Origin: an uncultured Bacteroidales bacterium
Lineage (GTDB): Bacteria; Bacteroidota; Bacteroidia; Bacteroidales; Bacteroidaceae
Assembly (NCBI GenBank): GCA_902775975.1
Contig: CACYOC010000020.1
Location: 1-44,099, forward strand
DNA: 44,099 nt
Reading direction: 5' to 3'
Each line of letters opens with the position of its first letter. Within the stretch, counting starts at the first letter, position 1. The translations under genes and the position numbers were made by a program. Shown piece by piece: positions 23,709 through 32,836 of this stretch. Below the pieces are notes generated by a model. The model was not told where the DNA came from, ran no database searches, and was given only the letters and a program-made list of their open reading frames with translations.

Positions 23709-24484
23709 ATAAGATCAATCAACTGTTCTCCGAGAACAAAAACCACAAGCTACTGTCATTGTATTTCTGTGCCGGAGCACCTACGCTGGACGGCACTGCC
23801 GACGTCATCCTGACGCTACAGCGAGGAGGCATCGACATGATAGAGGTAGGCATTCCCTTCAGCGACCCCATGGCCGACGGTCCCGTCATTCAGGACGCTG
23901 CCACCAAGGCACTGAGAAACGGCATGACCCTGCGCACGCTCTTCACACAACTGGCAGCTGTCAAGGAGCAAGTCAACATCCCGTTGGTGCTCATGGGCTA
24001 TCTGAACCCCATCATGCAGTACGGCATCGAGGCCTTCTGTCAGTCGTGTGCCGACAGTGGCGTCAGCGGAGTCATCATTCCCGACCTGCCCTTCGACGAC
24101 TACCTACAACTGGTCAAGCCCGTTGCCGACCGCTACGACCTGCGCGTCGTCATGCTCATCACTCCCGAGACTTCGGAGGAGCGCATCCGTTTCATCGACG
24201 AACATACCGACGGCTTCATCTACATGGTTTCGTCGGCAGCCGTCACGGGTACTCAGCAGTCGTTTGACGAACAGAAGCAGGCCTATTTCCGACGCATCAA
24301 CCAGATGCAGCTGCGCAATCCTCGCATGATAGGCTTCGGCATCTCGAACCGTCAGACGTTAGAGTCGGCCCAGCAAAATGCCGCAGGAGCCATCATCGGT
24401 TCTAAGTTCGTCACACTGTTGGACGAGGCGCACGGCAATGCCGAAGAAGCGCTGAACCGCCTATACCATAGCCTTTCGGAATAA
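23705..24484 (+). CDS. trpA: Tryptophan synthase alpha chain
   Basis: The 259-residue TIM-barrel subunit cleaves indole-3-glycerol phosphate to indole, which is channelled to TrpB. The catalytic Glu is in MIEVGIPFSDPMADGP, with the Asp of SDPMADGPVIQ. Further motifs are LVLMGYLNPIMQYG, GVIIPDLPFDDY and GFGISNRQT. The ATG overlaps the trpF stop. It closes the operon. No clear terminator follows; instead a 22-bp tandem-repeat array starts 22 bp after the stop. Confidence 0.96.
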   Translation: MNKINQLFSENKNHKLLSLYFCAGAPTLDGTADVILTLQRGGIDMIEVGIPFSDPMADGPVIQDAATKALRNGMTLRTLFTQLAAVKEQVNIPLVLMGYLNPIMQYGIEAFCQSCADSGVSGVIIPDLPFDDYLQLVKPVADRYDLRVVMLITPETSEERIRFIDEHTDGFIYMVSSAAVTGTQQSFDEQKQAYFRRINQMQLRNPRMIGFGISNRQTLESAQQNAAGAIIGSKFVTLLDEAHGNAEEALNRLYHSLSE

Positions 24485-24506
24485 AAGTCACCTATTTATC
24501 ACTGAC

Positions 24507-24616
24507 AAAGTTACGTTTTGTCAGCGGTAAAGTTACGTTTTGTCGGCGGCAAAGTTACGTTTTGTCAGCGGTAAAGTTACGTTTTGTCAGCGGTAAAGTT
24601 ATGGTTTGTCAGCGAC
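24507..24616. repeat. Five tandem 22-bp repeats downstream of trpA
   Basis: Five head-to-tail copies start at 24507, 24529, 24551, 24573 and 24595. Each begins AAAGTTACGTTTTGTC and ends AGCGGT or a variant. Copies 1, 3 and 4 are identical, copy 2 differs at two positions, and copy 5 is degenerate. The first copy is preceded by GAC, giving GACAAA...TTTGTC, a small inverted repeat. Confidence 0.9.
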
Positions 24617-24664
24617 AATAATAATAAATAATGTGAAAGAGGGCGATGTTTCGTCCTTTTTTTG

Positions 24665-24672
24665 TACCTTTG
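24665..24672 (+). promoter_or_regulatory. -7 promoter box for the pectinase gene
   Basis: TACCTTTG, identical to the trp operon -7 box, lies 37 bp before the GH28-GH105 ATG. No convincing -33 TTTG is found about 20 bp upstream. Confidence 0.55.
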
Positions 24673-24709
24673 TCGCCAAAATGCAAACTATTACTAATTG
24701 ATTTTCAAG

Positions 24710-27352
24710 ATGAAGAAGCTATTTCTATTGCTGACATTATGCCTCGTCACCTTGGGTCTGCAGGCTCAAGGATGGAACGACCAGCAGTACCAGCAGATTG
24801 AACGGAGCATCCGTGTGCCACAGTTTACCGACCGTGACTTCCCTATTACGAAGTTTGGAGCCAAAGCTACCGCCACGATTGCCAAGAAAGGAATGTCAAC
24901 GAAAGACATTGCCGCCAAGAACCAGAAAGCCATTAACAAGGCCATTGAGAAGTGTTCGAAGAAGGGCGGCGGACGTGTCATCGTGCCTGCCGGACAGCAC
25001 TTCCTGACGGCAGCTATCGAGTTGAAGAGCCACGTCAACCTGGTTATCGAAGAGGGCGCTGTACTGGAGTTTGCCTTCGAACCAGAGCTCTACCCCATCG
25101 TTCCCACCCGTTGGGAAGGCGTCGATTGCTGGAACCTGTCACCCTGCATCTATGCCTATCAGCAGACGGACATCGCCATCACGGGTAAGGGAACCATCGA
25201 TGGCGGCGGTTCCAAAGAAACTTGGTGGCCGTGGGTCAGCAATGCCCGATTCGGTTTCAAGGAGGGCATGAAGGTGCATCAGTGGAACGGTGCCCGTCAG
25301 CGCCTGCTGAAGGCTGCTGAAGACGGCATCGACATGGACCAGCGACGCTTCGGTACGCAGGATGGTCTGCGTCCGCAGCTCATCAGTCCCAACCAGTGCG
25401 ACGGCGTTCTCATTGAGAATGTCACCCTACTGCGCTCTCCCTTCTGGGTGATTCATCCGCTATTGTGTAACGATGTCACCGTTCGTGGCGTACATGTCAA
25501 CAACGACGGTCCTAACGGCGACGGCTGCGACCCCGAGAGTTGCGACCGTGTCATGATAGAGAACTGTTTCTTCAACACCGGCGACGACTGTATTGCCATC
25601 AAGTCGGGACGTAACAACGACGGTCGCGAGGGCGGTCAGGGTCGCTTTGCCGGTCGTCCTTCGAAGAACATCATCATCCGCAACTGTGAAATGCAGAACG
25701 GTCACGGCGGCGTGGTCATAGGCTCAGAGATTTCCGGCGGTTGCCAGAATGTCTTTGCCCATGACTGCAAGATGGACTCTCCCAACCTGGACCGTGTGCT
25801 GCGCATCAAGACCAATTCGTGTCGCGGCGGTGTGATTGAGAACATCAACATGCGTAACGTTACCGTCGGACAGTGCAAGGAGGCGGTGCTGAAAATCAAT
25901 ACCGACTACGAGCCGCGCGAGGTGTGCTGCCGTGGTTTCAACCCCACCGTCCGCAACGTATGGATGGAGAACGTGACGTGTCAGAAGTCGAAGTACGGCG
26001 TGATGATTGTCGGCATGCCCAACGACTGTCAGGTGTATGACATCGATGTCAAGAACTGTCAGTTCAACGGTGTGGCAGCAGGCAACTCCATGACCGGTCA
26101 GTACCGTGACGTACGCTTTGACAACCTGCAGGTGAACGGCTCCGTAGTACTGCTACAAAAACCCTACAAACACTATTCCGAGTGGCTCACCTATTCTGAG
26201 ATGAAACGCACGCCGAAGTCGTTCATGCTCGACTTTGCCAAGAAACCCAAGTGGAGCTACGTCATGGGCATCGAACTGGAAGCCATGCTCGACACCTATC
26301 TGAAGTATGGCGGTGAGGACATTCGCCGCTACTGTCAGGAATATACCGACACGATGATTCTGAACGACGGCAGCATCCAAGGCTATAAATTGGAGGACTA
26401 CAACCTGGACAACATCCGCACCGGACACTTCGTTGCCCGCATGTATCAGCAGTGGCCCGAAGCCAAGAACCTGAAAGCCATGCAACTCATGATGCGTCAG
26501 CTGAAGAACCAGCCCCGTACCGATGTTGACAAGGTGTATTGGCATAAGGCCATCTACTCCTATCAGGTGTGGCTCGACGGCATCTTCATGGGACTGCCGT
26601 TCTATACACTCACAGCCCGCGACCTGCTGACCAAGAAGGAGGCACAGAAGATATACGACGATGCCGTCAACCAAATCAGCATCACCTATCAGCGCACCTT
26701 CGACCCCGTGACGGGTCTGAACCGTCATGCATACGACGAGACGCGTGAGATGTTCTGGGCAGATAAGCAGACAGGTCTGTCACAACACTGCTGGGGACGT
26801 GCCCAAGGCTGGTACTCCATGGCACTCATCGAACTGTTGGACGCCCTGCCTGAGAACTATAAACGCCGCAGTGAACTGATTGCCTTGTTAGAAAAAGACC
26901 TGGACGCCATCATCAAGTGGCAGGACAAGCAGACCGGACTATGGTATCAGGTGATGGACTCACCAGAGCGTGAAGGAAACTATCTGGAATCTACCTGCTC
27001 CTCGATGTTTGCCTACGTGCTGCTGAAGGCTTACCGCATGGGCTATCTCGGCGAGAAATATCGCGATGCAGGCATCAAAGCCTACAAGGGTATCATCAAG
27101 AACTTCATCAGGGTCAATCCCGACAAGACCATCTCACTGACCCGCTGCTGTGAGGTTGCCGGTCTGGGTCCGGGACTCAGCGACAAGGTGCGGAAAGCCG
27201 CTCCGAAGGTGAAGGAAAACCGTCGCCGCGACGGCAGCTATGCCTACTACCTCTCCGAACCCATCCGCGATAACGATGCCAAGGGCGTAGGTCCCTTCAT
27301 CTGGGCTTCATTAGAAATGGAGGCATTAGGATATACTACGGAAAATGAGTAA
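24710..27352 (+). CDS. GH28-GH105 fusion: polygalacturonase plus unsaturated galacturonyl hydrolase
   Basis: The 880-residue product has a signal peptide (residues 1-19). A GH28 right-handed beta-helix (about 40-480) shows NGDGCDP (Asp271), the NTGDDC pair (Asp292/293), GHGG with His332, and RIKTN (from 365). Then comes an alpha/alpha-barrel GH105 domain (about 485-880) with WLDGIFMG (likely catalytic Asp623) and SQHCWGRAQGWY. Together they would hydrolyse polygalacturonate and remove unsaturated uronates produced by pectate lyase. The start is the ATG giving MKKLFLLLTLC; an earlier TTG is less likely. The PL1 lyase follows, supporting a pectin role. Both domains look intact. Confidence 0.92.
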   Translation: MKKLFLLLTLCLVTLGLQAQGWNDQQYQQIERSIRVPQFTDRDFPITKFGAKATATIAKKGMSTKDIAAKNQKAINKAIEKCSKKGGGRVIVPAGQHFLTAAIELKSHVNLVIEEGAVLEFAFEPELYPIVPTRWEGVDCWNLSPCIYAYQQTDIAITGKGTIDGGGSKETWWPWVSNARFGFKEGMKVHQWNGARQRLLKAAEDGIDMDQRRFGTQDGLRPQLISPNQCDGVLIENVTLLRSPFWVIHPLLCNDVTVRGVHVNNDGPNGDGCDPESCDRVMIENCFFNTGDDCIAIKSGRNNDGREGGQGRFAGRPSKNIIIRNCEMQNGHGGVVIGSEISGGCQNVFAHDCKMDSPNLDRVLRIKTNSCRGGVIENINMRNVTVGQCKEAVLKINTDYEPREVCCRGFNPTVRNVWMENVTCQKSKYGVMIVGMPNDCQVYDIDVKNCQFNGVAAGNSMTGQYRDVRFDNLQVNGSVVLLQKPYKHYSEWLTYSEMKRTPKSFMLDFAKKPKWSYVMGIELEAMLDTYLKYGGEDIRRYCQEYTDTMILNDGSIQGYKLEDYNLDNIRTGHFVARMYQQWPEAKNLKAMQLMMRQLKNQPRTDVDKVYWHKAIYSYQVWLDGIFMGLPFYTLTARDLLTKKEAQKIYDDAVNQISITYQRTFDPVTGLNRHAYDETREMFWADKQTGLSQHCWGRAQGWYSMALIELLDALPENYKRRSELIALLEKDLDAIIKWQDKQTGLWYQVMDSPEREGNYLESTCSSMFAYVLLKAYRMGYLGEKYRDAGIKAYKGIIKNFIRVNPDKTISLTRCCEVAGLGPGLSDKVRKAAPKVKENRRRDGSYAYYLSEPIRDNDAKGVGPFIWASLEMEALGYTTENE

Positions 27353-27406
27353 TGAGAAATGAGTAATGAGAAATTGAGATAATGAGAAATTGAGATAATG
27401 AGAATT
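27353..27406. repeat. AATGAGAAAT-type repeats between the pectinase genes
   Basis: The whole 54-bp spacer consists of GAGTAATGAGAAAT and GAGATAATGAGAAATT-like units, ending directly at the start codon of the PL1 gene. It resembles the array at 142-195. Confidence 0.7.
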
Positions 27407-29320
27407 ATGAAGAAAACATTTTTATCCATAGCCACTGCGCTGCTGTCCATGACAGCCGTAGCACAGAGCACTTACGACCTGAATGCGCCATTCGGTTTCT
27501 GCACCCGCTCGTCGCGCACCGATGCCACCAGCACCTTCGATTGTGCGGGTGGCGGAATCACTGACTACAGTCAGTATGAAAGCTTTAGTGGGTCTAAAAT
27601 CACTCTGAAGTCAACTGGGCAGGACATGAAAGCCACTATTCAGAACGCCATCAAGCAGAATAGCGTTGTCGTACTGGATGGTTCGGACGGCGACTTCATC
27701 GTATCGGAGAACATCGGAATAACCAACTCCAACAGAACCGTACTGGGTATCAACGGTGCCCGCATCTGCACCAAGTGGCAGGTGACAAGCGAACTGAAAC
27801 AGAAACTCATCGATGCCGGTGTGCCAAGCATGAGCACCAGTGGAGGCGGCGGTACACTGCCCAACGGACAGAAGGTCAGTGAGGAAGCTGAATACAACAC
27901 GCGAAAAATCATCATAGAGATGACGGGTGACAACAACGAGAACTACCGTAAGTCGGGCGTCATGTCGTTGTCAGGATGTTCAAACGTCATCGTCCGCAAT
28001 ATCGTCTTCCAAGGTCCCGGCTCTATCGACGTCGGTGGCAACGACCTTATCTCTGCTACGGGAGCCAAACACTGCTGGATAGACCACTGCGCCTTCATGG
28101 ATGGCATGGATGGCAACTTCGACATCACCCAGAAAGCAGACTTCCACACGGTGAGCTGGTGTGTCTTCAAATACACAGAACGCTCATTCATGCACCAGAA
28201 CACCAACCTCATCGGCAGCAGCGACAGCGAGTCAGCAGGTTATCTGAACACGACCTTTGCGTTCAACTGGTGGGCTCCCGGCTGTAATCAGCGTATGCCA
28301 ATGGGACGCGTCGGCAAGATACACATGCTGAACAACTACTATAGCTGCGGAAGCGCAAGCCTCTGCATGAACCCCCGCAAGAACTCGGAGTTCCTCGTTG
28401 AAGGCAACTACTTCGCCTCTAACGTGAGGAACTGCTACAAGTCTGACAATGCTACGGCTGTGACATGGGCAGACAACAACGTCATTGCAAACACTTCCGT
28501 CACCAAGCCTACTTCTTTCGGCACAACGGTCGTAGTGCCTTACACCTACAGCGTAACAGCAGCAAATGCCGTTCCTGACGCTGTTCAGAACTATGCGGGT
28601 GCCACACTGCCTTGGGGTACTGGTGGTGGCGAGGAGACCGGCACCAAGGGTAGCATCTTCTGGCCGATGTCAAGCAATACGAATGCCGAGGTTTCAGAAG
28701 GTATTGCCGAATTTATCGAATCAACCAGCGTAACCAACGGAAGCAATCTCGTATTGAATGGCAATGGTACCTACAACAACATTCGCTTCACGCTCTACCA
28801 GGCACAAAGCATCCAGACGGAAGCTGCTGATGACAATGCCGTTATCTTTTCGATGACCACTAAGAGTGGCTATAAGTTCAAGGCATCAAGCGTTGAACTC
28901 TATGCCTGCAAGGTGGGTACGAATAACGGTATCATGGATGTAGCATGGAAAGATGCCGGCGGCACGACCTCTCTTTTGCAGGCTGTATCGCCTAACCGCA
29001 ACGATAATGAACACGGGTATTTCTCCTACTATACCAAAGAGATTAGCGCATCATCCACTGCCACAGAAGGCACTTGCTCGTTGATTGTCAACATCTATAA
29101 TGTCGGTGCATTAAAAGACGGTGCATTACAGAAGAAAGACTTAGGTCTGGCTCAAATTCTCATCAAGGGAACTGTCACCGACAGTGCCACTGGCATCTCT
29201 ACGCCAGTTGTTATGAGCATGCCGATGGACAACACCTATTATAATATAAAGGGACAGCGCGTAGCAAACCCCACTAAGGGGCTGTACATTGTCAATGGAA
29301 AAAAAGTAATTATCAAATAA
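27407..29320 (+). CDS. PL1 family pectate lyase, secreted
   Basis: The 637-residue product has a signal peptide (about 1-19). The parallel beta-helix lyase domain (about 25-400) contains the PL1 signature CWIDHCAFMDGMDGNFDI, MPMGRVGKIHMLNNYY with the catalytic Arg region, and a calcium-binding Asp context. A C-terminal region of about 230 residues with a beta-rich module follows, then YYNIKGQRV...GLYIVNGKKVIIK, a T9SS-like sorting end. It would cleave polygalacturonate outside the cell by beta-elimination, giving unsaturated oligomers for the adjacent GH105 domain. The start is the ATG giving MKKTFLSIATA. Confidence 0.92.
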   Translation: MKKTFLSIATALLSMTAVAQSTYDLNAPFGFCTRSSRTDATSTFDCAGGGITDYSQYESFSGSKITLKSTGQDMKATIQNAIKQNSVVVLDGSDGDFIVSENIGITNSNRTVLGINGARICTKWQVTSELKQKLIDAGVPSMSTSGGGGTLPNGQKVSEEAEYNTRKIIIEMTGDNNENYRKSGVMSLSGCSNVIVRNIVFQGPGSIDVGGNDLISATGAKHCWIDHCAFMDGMDGNFDITQKADFHTVSWCVFKYTERSFMHQNTNLIGSSDSESAGYLNTTFAFNWWAPGCNQRMPMGRVGKIHMLNNYYSCGSASLCMNPRKNSEFLVEGNYFASNVRNCYKSDNATAVTWADNNVIANTSVTKPTSFGTTVVVPYTYSVTAANAVPDAVQNYAGATLPWGTGGGEETGTKGSIFWPMSSNTNAEVSEGIAEFIESTSVTNGSNLVLNGNGTYNNIRFTLYQAQSIQTEAADDNAVIFSMTTKSGYKFKASSVELYACKVGTNNGIMDVAWKDAGGTTSLLQAVSPNRNDNEHGYFSYYTKEISASSTATEGTCSLIVNIYNVGALKDGALQKKDLGLAQILIKGTVTDSATGISTPVVMSMPMDNTYYNIKGQRVANPTKGLYIVNGKKVIIK

Positions 29321-29344
29321 TCATCAAAACATTTAAACAGTATT

Positions 29345-29376
29345 CGCTTTAGCACTCTTCGTGGAGTGTTAAAGCG
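29345..29376 (+). terminator. Strong hairpin between PL1 and MFS genes
   Basis: CGCTTTA (29345-29351) pairs with TAAAGCG (29370-29376), and the inner GCACTC pairs with GAGTGT around a 6-nt TTCGTG loop. It starts 24 bp after the PL1 stop and ends 13 bp before the MFS ATG. There is no T-run, so it may terminate PL1 transcripts or act as a leader structure for the MFS gene. Confidence 0.6.
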
Positions 29377-29389
29377 ATTCAAAGTAATT

Positions 29390-31012
29390 ATGACACAAGC
29401 AATTCAGAAAACACTGCGCGATTCAGCGGGCATGCGCTGGACCGCCTTGCTGCTGCTGGCACTGGCCATGTTCTGCAGCTACATCTTCATGGACATCCTC
29501 TCCCCCATCAAAGACCTCATGCAGGAGACCCGTGGTTGGGACTCTACAGCTTTCGGCACCATGCAGGGCTCAGAGGTATTCCTCAATGTCTTTGTCTTCT
29601 TCCTCATCTTTGCCGGTATCATCCTCGACAAGATGGGCGTACGCTTCACCATGGTGCTCTCCGCTGCCGTTATGTTTATCGGTGCCTGCACCAAGTGGTA
29701 CGCCGTCAGCGAGAGCTTTGCAGGTAGCGGACTGGAGACATGGTTTACCAACAACCTCAATTACATCCCCGTATTCGACGAGTTAGGTGTCTCACCCTTC
29801 TATCAGGGCATGCCCGCCTCGGCAAAGTTTGCTGCTTGCGGCTTTATGATTTTCGGTTGTGGCTGCGAGATGGCAGGCATCACCGTCAGCCGTGGTATCG
29901 TGAAGTGGTTCAAGGGCCGTGAGATGGCACTGGCCATGGGTTCAGAGATGGCTTTGGCACGTCTCGGTGTTGCCACCTGCATGATTTTCTCGCCGTTCTT
30001 CGCCCGTCTGGGTGGCGTGGTCAGCGTCAGCCGTAGCGTAGCCTTCGGTGTGGTACTGATGTGCATCGCTCTCATCATGACCATCGTCTATTTCTTCATG
30101 GACCAGAAGCTGGACGCTCAGACTGGTGAGGCAGAGGAGAAGGACGATCCCTTCAAGGTATCGGATATCGGAAAGATTCTTAGCGACAGCGGTTTCTGGC
30201 TTGTTGCCCTGCTGTGCGTATTGTATTATTCGGCTATCTTCCCCTTCCAGAAGTATGCCGTCAACATGCTGCAGTGCAACCTGACACTGGTAGCGCCTGA
30301 CGCTGACTCTTTCTGGGCAAGTCCTTCTGTCACCATCGTGCAGTATGTCATCATGCTCGTCGTGGCTGCCGCAGGCTTCGCCTCTAACTTCCAGAAGAAG
30401 AGTGCCAACAGGTTCTGCCTGTTAGCCGTCAGTATTGCCGCCCTCATCTGCTATTGCTACATGGGCTATATGCGTCAGACGGCTGAGAGCATCTTCGCCG
30501 TATTCCCCTTGTTGGCAGTGCTCATCACTCCTATCCTGGGCAGTTATCTCGACCATCACGGCAAGGCAGTCTCCATGCTGGTGTTAGGTTCGCTGCTGCT
30601 CATCTTCTGCCACCTGACATTCGCCTTCATCCTGCCTCTCTTCAAGGGCAGTGCTGTGGGAGGCATCATCATCGCCTACGTCACCATCCTGGTGCTGGGA
30701 GCATCGTTCTCACTGGTTCCCGCCTCGCTGTGGCCCAGCGTTCCCAAGCTGGTCGATGCCAAGGTTATCGGTTCTGCCTATGCGCTCATCTTCTGGATTC
30801 AGAACATCGGCTTGTGGCTCTTCCCCATGCTCATCGGCAAGGTGCTTGACGCCACCAATCCCGAAGGCACCAGTGCTACGGAACTGGACTATACCGCTCC
30901 ACTGGTCATGCTCGCCTGCCTCGGTGTTGCAGCCCTCATCCTTGGCTTCATCCTGAAAGCCGTCGATAAGAAGAAGGGCATCGGACTGGAACTCCCCAAC
31001 ATCAAGGAGTAA
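29390..31012 (+). CDS. MFS transporter
   Basis: The 540-residue inner-membrane protein has about 12 hydrophobic helices. An MFS loop motif is visible after helix 2 (FAGIILDKMGVRFTMV). A periplasmic loop around residues 100-130 and a cytoplasmic loop (about 240-265; DAQTGEAEEKDDPFK) are longer than usual. The substrate cannot be deduced. Its place directly after two pectin-degrading enzymes suggests uptake of galacturonate-derived sugars, but this is only contextual. I start it at the ATG giving MTQAIQKTL, because the longer GTG-started frame runs through the hairpin. A strong terminator follows. Confidence 0.85.
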   Translation: MTQAIQKTLRDSAGMRWTALLLLALAMFCSYIFMDILSPIKDLMQETRGWDSTAFGTMQGSEVFLNVFVFFLIFAGIILDKMGVRFTMVLSAAVMFIGACTKWYAVSESFAGSGLETWFTNNLNYIPVFDELGVSPFYQGMPASAKFAACGFMIFGCGCEMAGITVSRGIVKWFKGREMALAMGSEMALARLGVATCMIFSPFFARLGGVVSVSRSVAFGVVLMCIALIMTIVYFFMDQKLDAQTGEAEEKDDPFKVSDIGKILSDSGFWLVALLCVLYYSAIFPFQKYAVNMLQCNLTLVAPDADSFWASPSVTIVQYVIMLVVAAAGFASNFQKKSANRFCLLAVSIAALICYCYMGYMRQTAESIFAVFPLLAVLITPILGSYLDHHGKAVSMLVLGSLLLIFCHLTFAFILPLFKGSAVGGIIIAYVTILVLGASFSLVPASLWPSVPKLVDAKVIGSAYALIFWIQNIGLWLFPMLIGKVLDATNPEGTSATELDYTAPLVMLACLGVAALILGFILKAVDKKKGIGLELPNIKE

Positions 31013-31033
31013 GACACCATTGATGACCCCATA

Positions 31034-31073
31034 CAAAGAGCCCCGATACTCTGGTCGAGTGTCGGGGCTCTTT
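31034..31073. terminator. Bidirectional terminator between convergent genes
   Basis: AAAGAGCCCCGA pairs perfectly with TCGGGGCTCTTT, with an inner ACTC/GAGT extension. A-rich and T-rich edges suit termination of both the MFS gene (plus) and the acid phosphatase operon (minus). Confidence 0.88.
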
Positions 31074-31094
31074 CATGCTGTTATGCGCTATCGC

Positions 31095-31829
31095 TTATTT
31101 CTTTGCCTTCTCCGACAGACGCTGGAACTCCTTGCGGGCCTTCGCCATCTGCTTCAGGAAAGCGTCGCTGGTGTGCATCTTCGCATAGGCTACGCTGGCA
31201 ACCAGTCTGCCGGCATCGACGTCACTCTGCCAGTGAGCACCGACAATGACGCGACTTTCACCATACTGATAGCCACGAGCCATAATCTCGTTGGCACGGG
31301 CGGGATTGATTTCCATCATCAGCAGAGCAGCACTCCAACCAAGAATGGTATGTCCTGAGGGATAGGAGCCGTTGTGACGCAGTTCATCGTCATCCTGCGG
31401 ATAGAGCGTTGGCTCATTGAAGCGCATAAAGGGACGACGGCGCATATAATAACGCTTGGGGTTGCTGCCTATTTTCTGCGCTGTCTCCGTACCGTCCAGC
31501 AGCACCTTATAGATTTCCGGAGTACCCTCCTGAGTAATCTTCATACCGAAAGCCTCTTCATATTCCGTGAGGATGGTCTCCAAAGAGAATACGGCATCGC
31601 GCTTGGCCATTGCTGCACGCTCAGGATGGTTGCGCATCTCCTTACCCCAGAAGTAGCGATGCAGGTCGCGGGCAAAATCGACAGACGTACTATCGGGCGG
31701 TGCCGGCAGGAACTTCACCATGTCGGGCATCTCTTCCTTGGTAAAATACGCTTCGCCCTTAGGCTGGGCATGTAATGTGAGACCGTAGCACAGGATGACG
31801 GTCAGCATCCACCATGATTTCTTGTTCAT
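31095..31829 (-). CDS. Class A non-specific acid phosphatase (PAP2 superfamily), exported
   Basis: The 244-residue product has a signal peptide ending about residue 21 (LTLHAQ). The PAP2/class A signature is complete: KRYYMRRRP (Lys125, Arg132), YPSGHT (157-161; catalytic His160) and SRVIVGAHWQSD (Arg193, His199, Asp203). It would dephosphorylate organic phosphates in the periplasm, like PhoN/PhoC. The length fits the family. It lies 37 bp after the EEP gene on the same strand and is probably the last gene of a three-gene operon. Confidence 0.92.
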   Translation of the reverse strand: MNKKSWWMLTVILCYGLTLHAQPKGEAYFTKEEMPDMVKFLPAPPDSTSVDFARDLHRYFWGKEMRNHPERAAMAKRDAVFSLETILTEYEEAFGMKITQEGTPEIYKVLLDGTETAQKIGSNPKRYYMRRRPFMRFNEPTLYPQDDDELRHNGSYPSGHTILGWSAALLMMEINPARANEIMARGYQYGESRVIVGAHWQSDVDAGRLVASVAYAKMHTSDAFLKQMAKARKEFQRLSEKAKK

Positions 31830-31866
31830 ACGTTTGATATTTTTGTGTATTTACTCCTTATTATAT

Positions 31867-32835
31867 TTATAGAGAAGCTGGATAGCGAAAACGAACCACC
31901 AGCGGCAAGTGGTCGCTGAAGCCCCGCTGATAACGGTAGCCGTTAAAGGTGCGTAGAGGTTTCTCGCCTCCATATTTCTTATCCTCTTCCAGCAGGAACG
32001 GTGCATCGTTGATACACGTCTCCTCGACAGCATCCTTCAGTTCCTTGCTCACCAGCACGTGGTCAATGCTCTGCCAGCGTCCCTGATAGCGGTAGGTACC
32101 TTTCGCCTTGCCGTGACAGCCCGTAGCAGAGGCGGTGACATTGTACAGTCCGCATTGTTCCAGATAGCACATGGCAGGATCTTTCGCCGTATCGTTGAAG
32201 TCGCCACAGACTATCACCTTGGCATTGTCCTTCAGCTGCTGCATACTTGCTGCAATACGGTCAGCTATCAGCTGTCGGTTAGGGCGCGACTTCCGTTCTC
32301 CCCCAAAACGACTGGGAGCATGGACCACAAAGACATGCAGCGTGTCGTGCTGGACGGTCTCTCCCTGAACATACAGGACATCCCTCGTGGGACGCATGCC
32401 TTCCAACGGGGTGACGCCGAGATAGTCGTAACAGAGGGGGCGGAACGTCGAAGGCTGATACAACAAGGCGACATCGATGCCACGGACATCAGGCGACTGC
32501 GTCATCAGGTACGCATAGCCTGCATTCCTCAACAGCGAGCGCCGCGTCAGGTCAAAAAGGCAACTGTCGTTCTCTACCTCGACAAGTGCTACCAAGTCCG
32601 GGAAACCTTCCTGCTGACAAGAAAGGATTTCCTGCCCCACATGACGCAGCTTGCGCCAATAGCGGGCAGGAGTCCAATGACGTTTACCGTCAGGCAGCCA
32701 CTCCTCATCCTGTTTCAGGGAATCGTGCTTGCAGTCAAACAGATTCTCGCAGTTCAGCTCCACCACGGTAAAGGTCTGTGCGACCGACTTACCGCCGAGC
32801 AGGAGAGTCAGGACAAGGATGACGACAGCCTTCAC
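31867..32835 (-). CDS. Exported endonuclease/exonuclease/phosphatase-family protein
   Basis: The 322-residue product has a signal peptide (about 1-19; MKAVVILVLTLLLGGKSVAQ). EEP-fold motifs are LNCENLFD with metal-binding Glu30, GDFND (211-215), DHVLVSK and the terminal SDHLP (306-310). It could be an extracellular nuclease or a phosphodiesterase; the sequence does not tell. The start codon is GTG, 1 nt after the stop codon of the POT transporter gene, so translation is likely coupled. Context with a phosphatase suggests nucleotide or phosphate scavenging. Confidence 0.88.
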   Translation of the reverse strand: MKAVVILVLTLLLGGKSVAQTFTVVELNCENLFDCKHDSLKQDEEWLPDGKRHWTPARYWRKLRHVGQEILSCQQEGFPDLVALVEVENDSCLFDLTRRSLLRNAGYAYLMTQSPDVRGIDVALLYQPSTFRPLCYDYLGVTPLEGMRPTRDVLYVQGETVQHDTLHVFVVHAPSRFGGERKSRPNRQLIADRIAASMQQLKDNAKVIVCGDFNDTAKDPAMCYLEQCGLYNVTASATGCHGKAKGTYRYQGRWQSIDHVLVSKELKDAVEETCINDAPFLLEEDKKYGGEKPLRTFNGYRYQRGFSDHLPLVVRFRYPASL

Positions 32836-32836
32836 G

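Noticed and set aside
24507-24616. CRISPR array
   Set aside because: The 22-bp units are directly adjacent with no spacers, and there are no cas genes.
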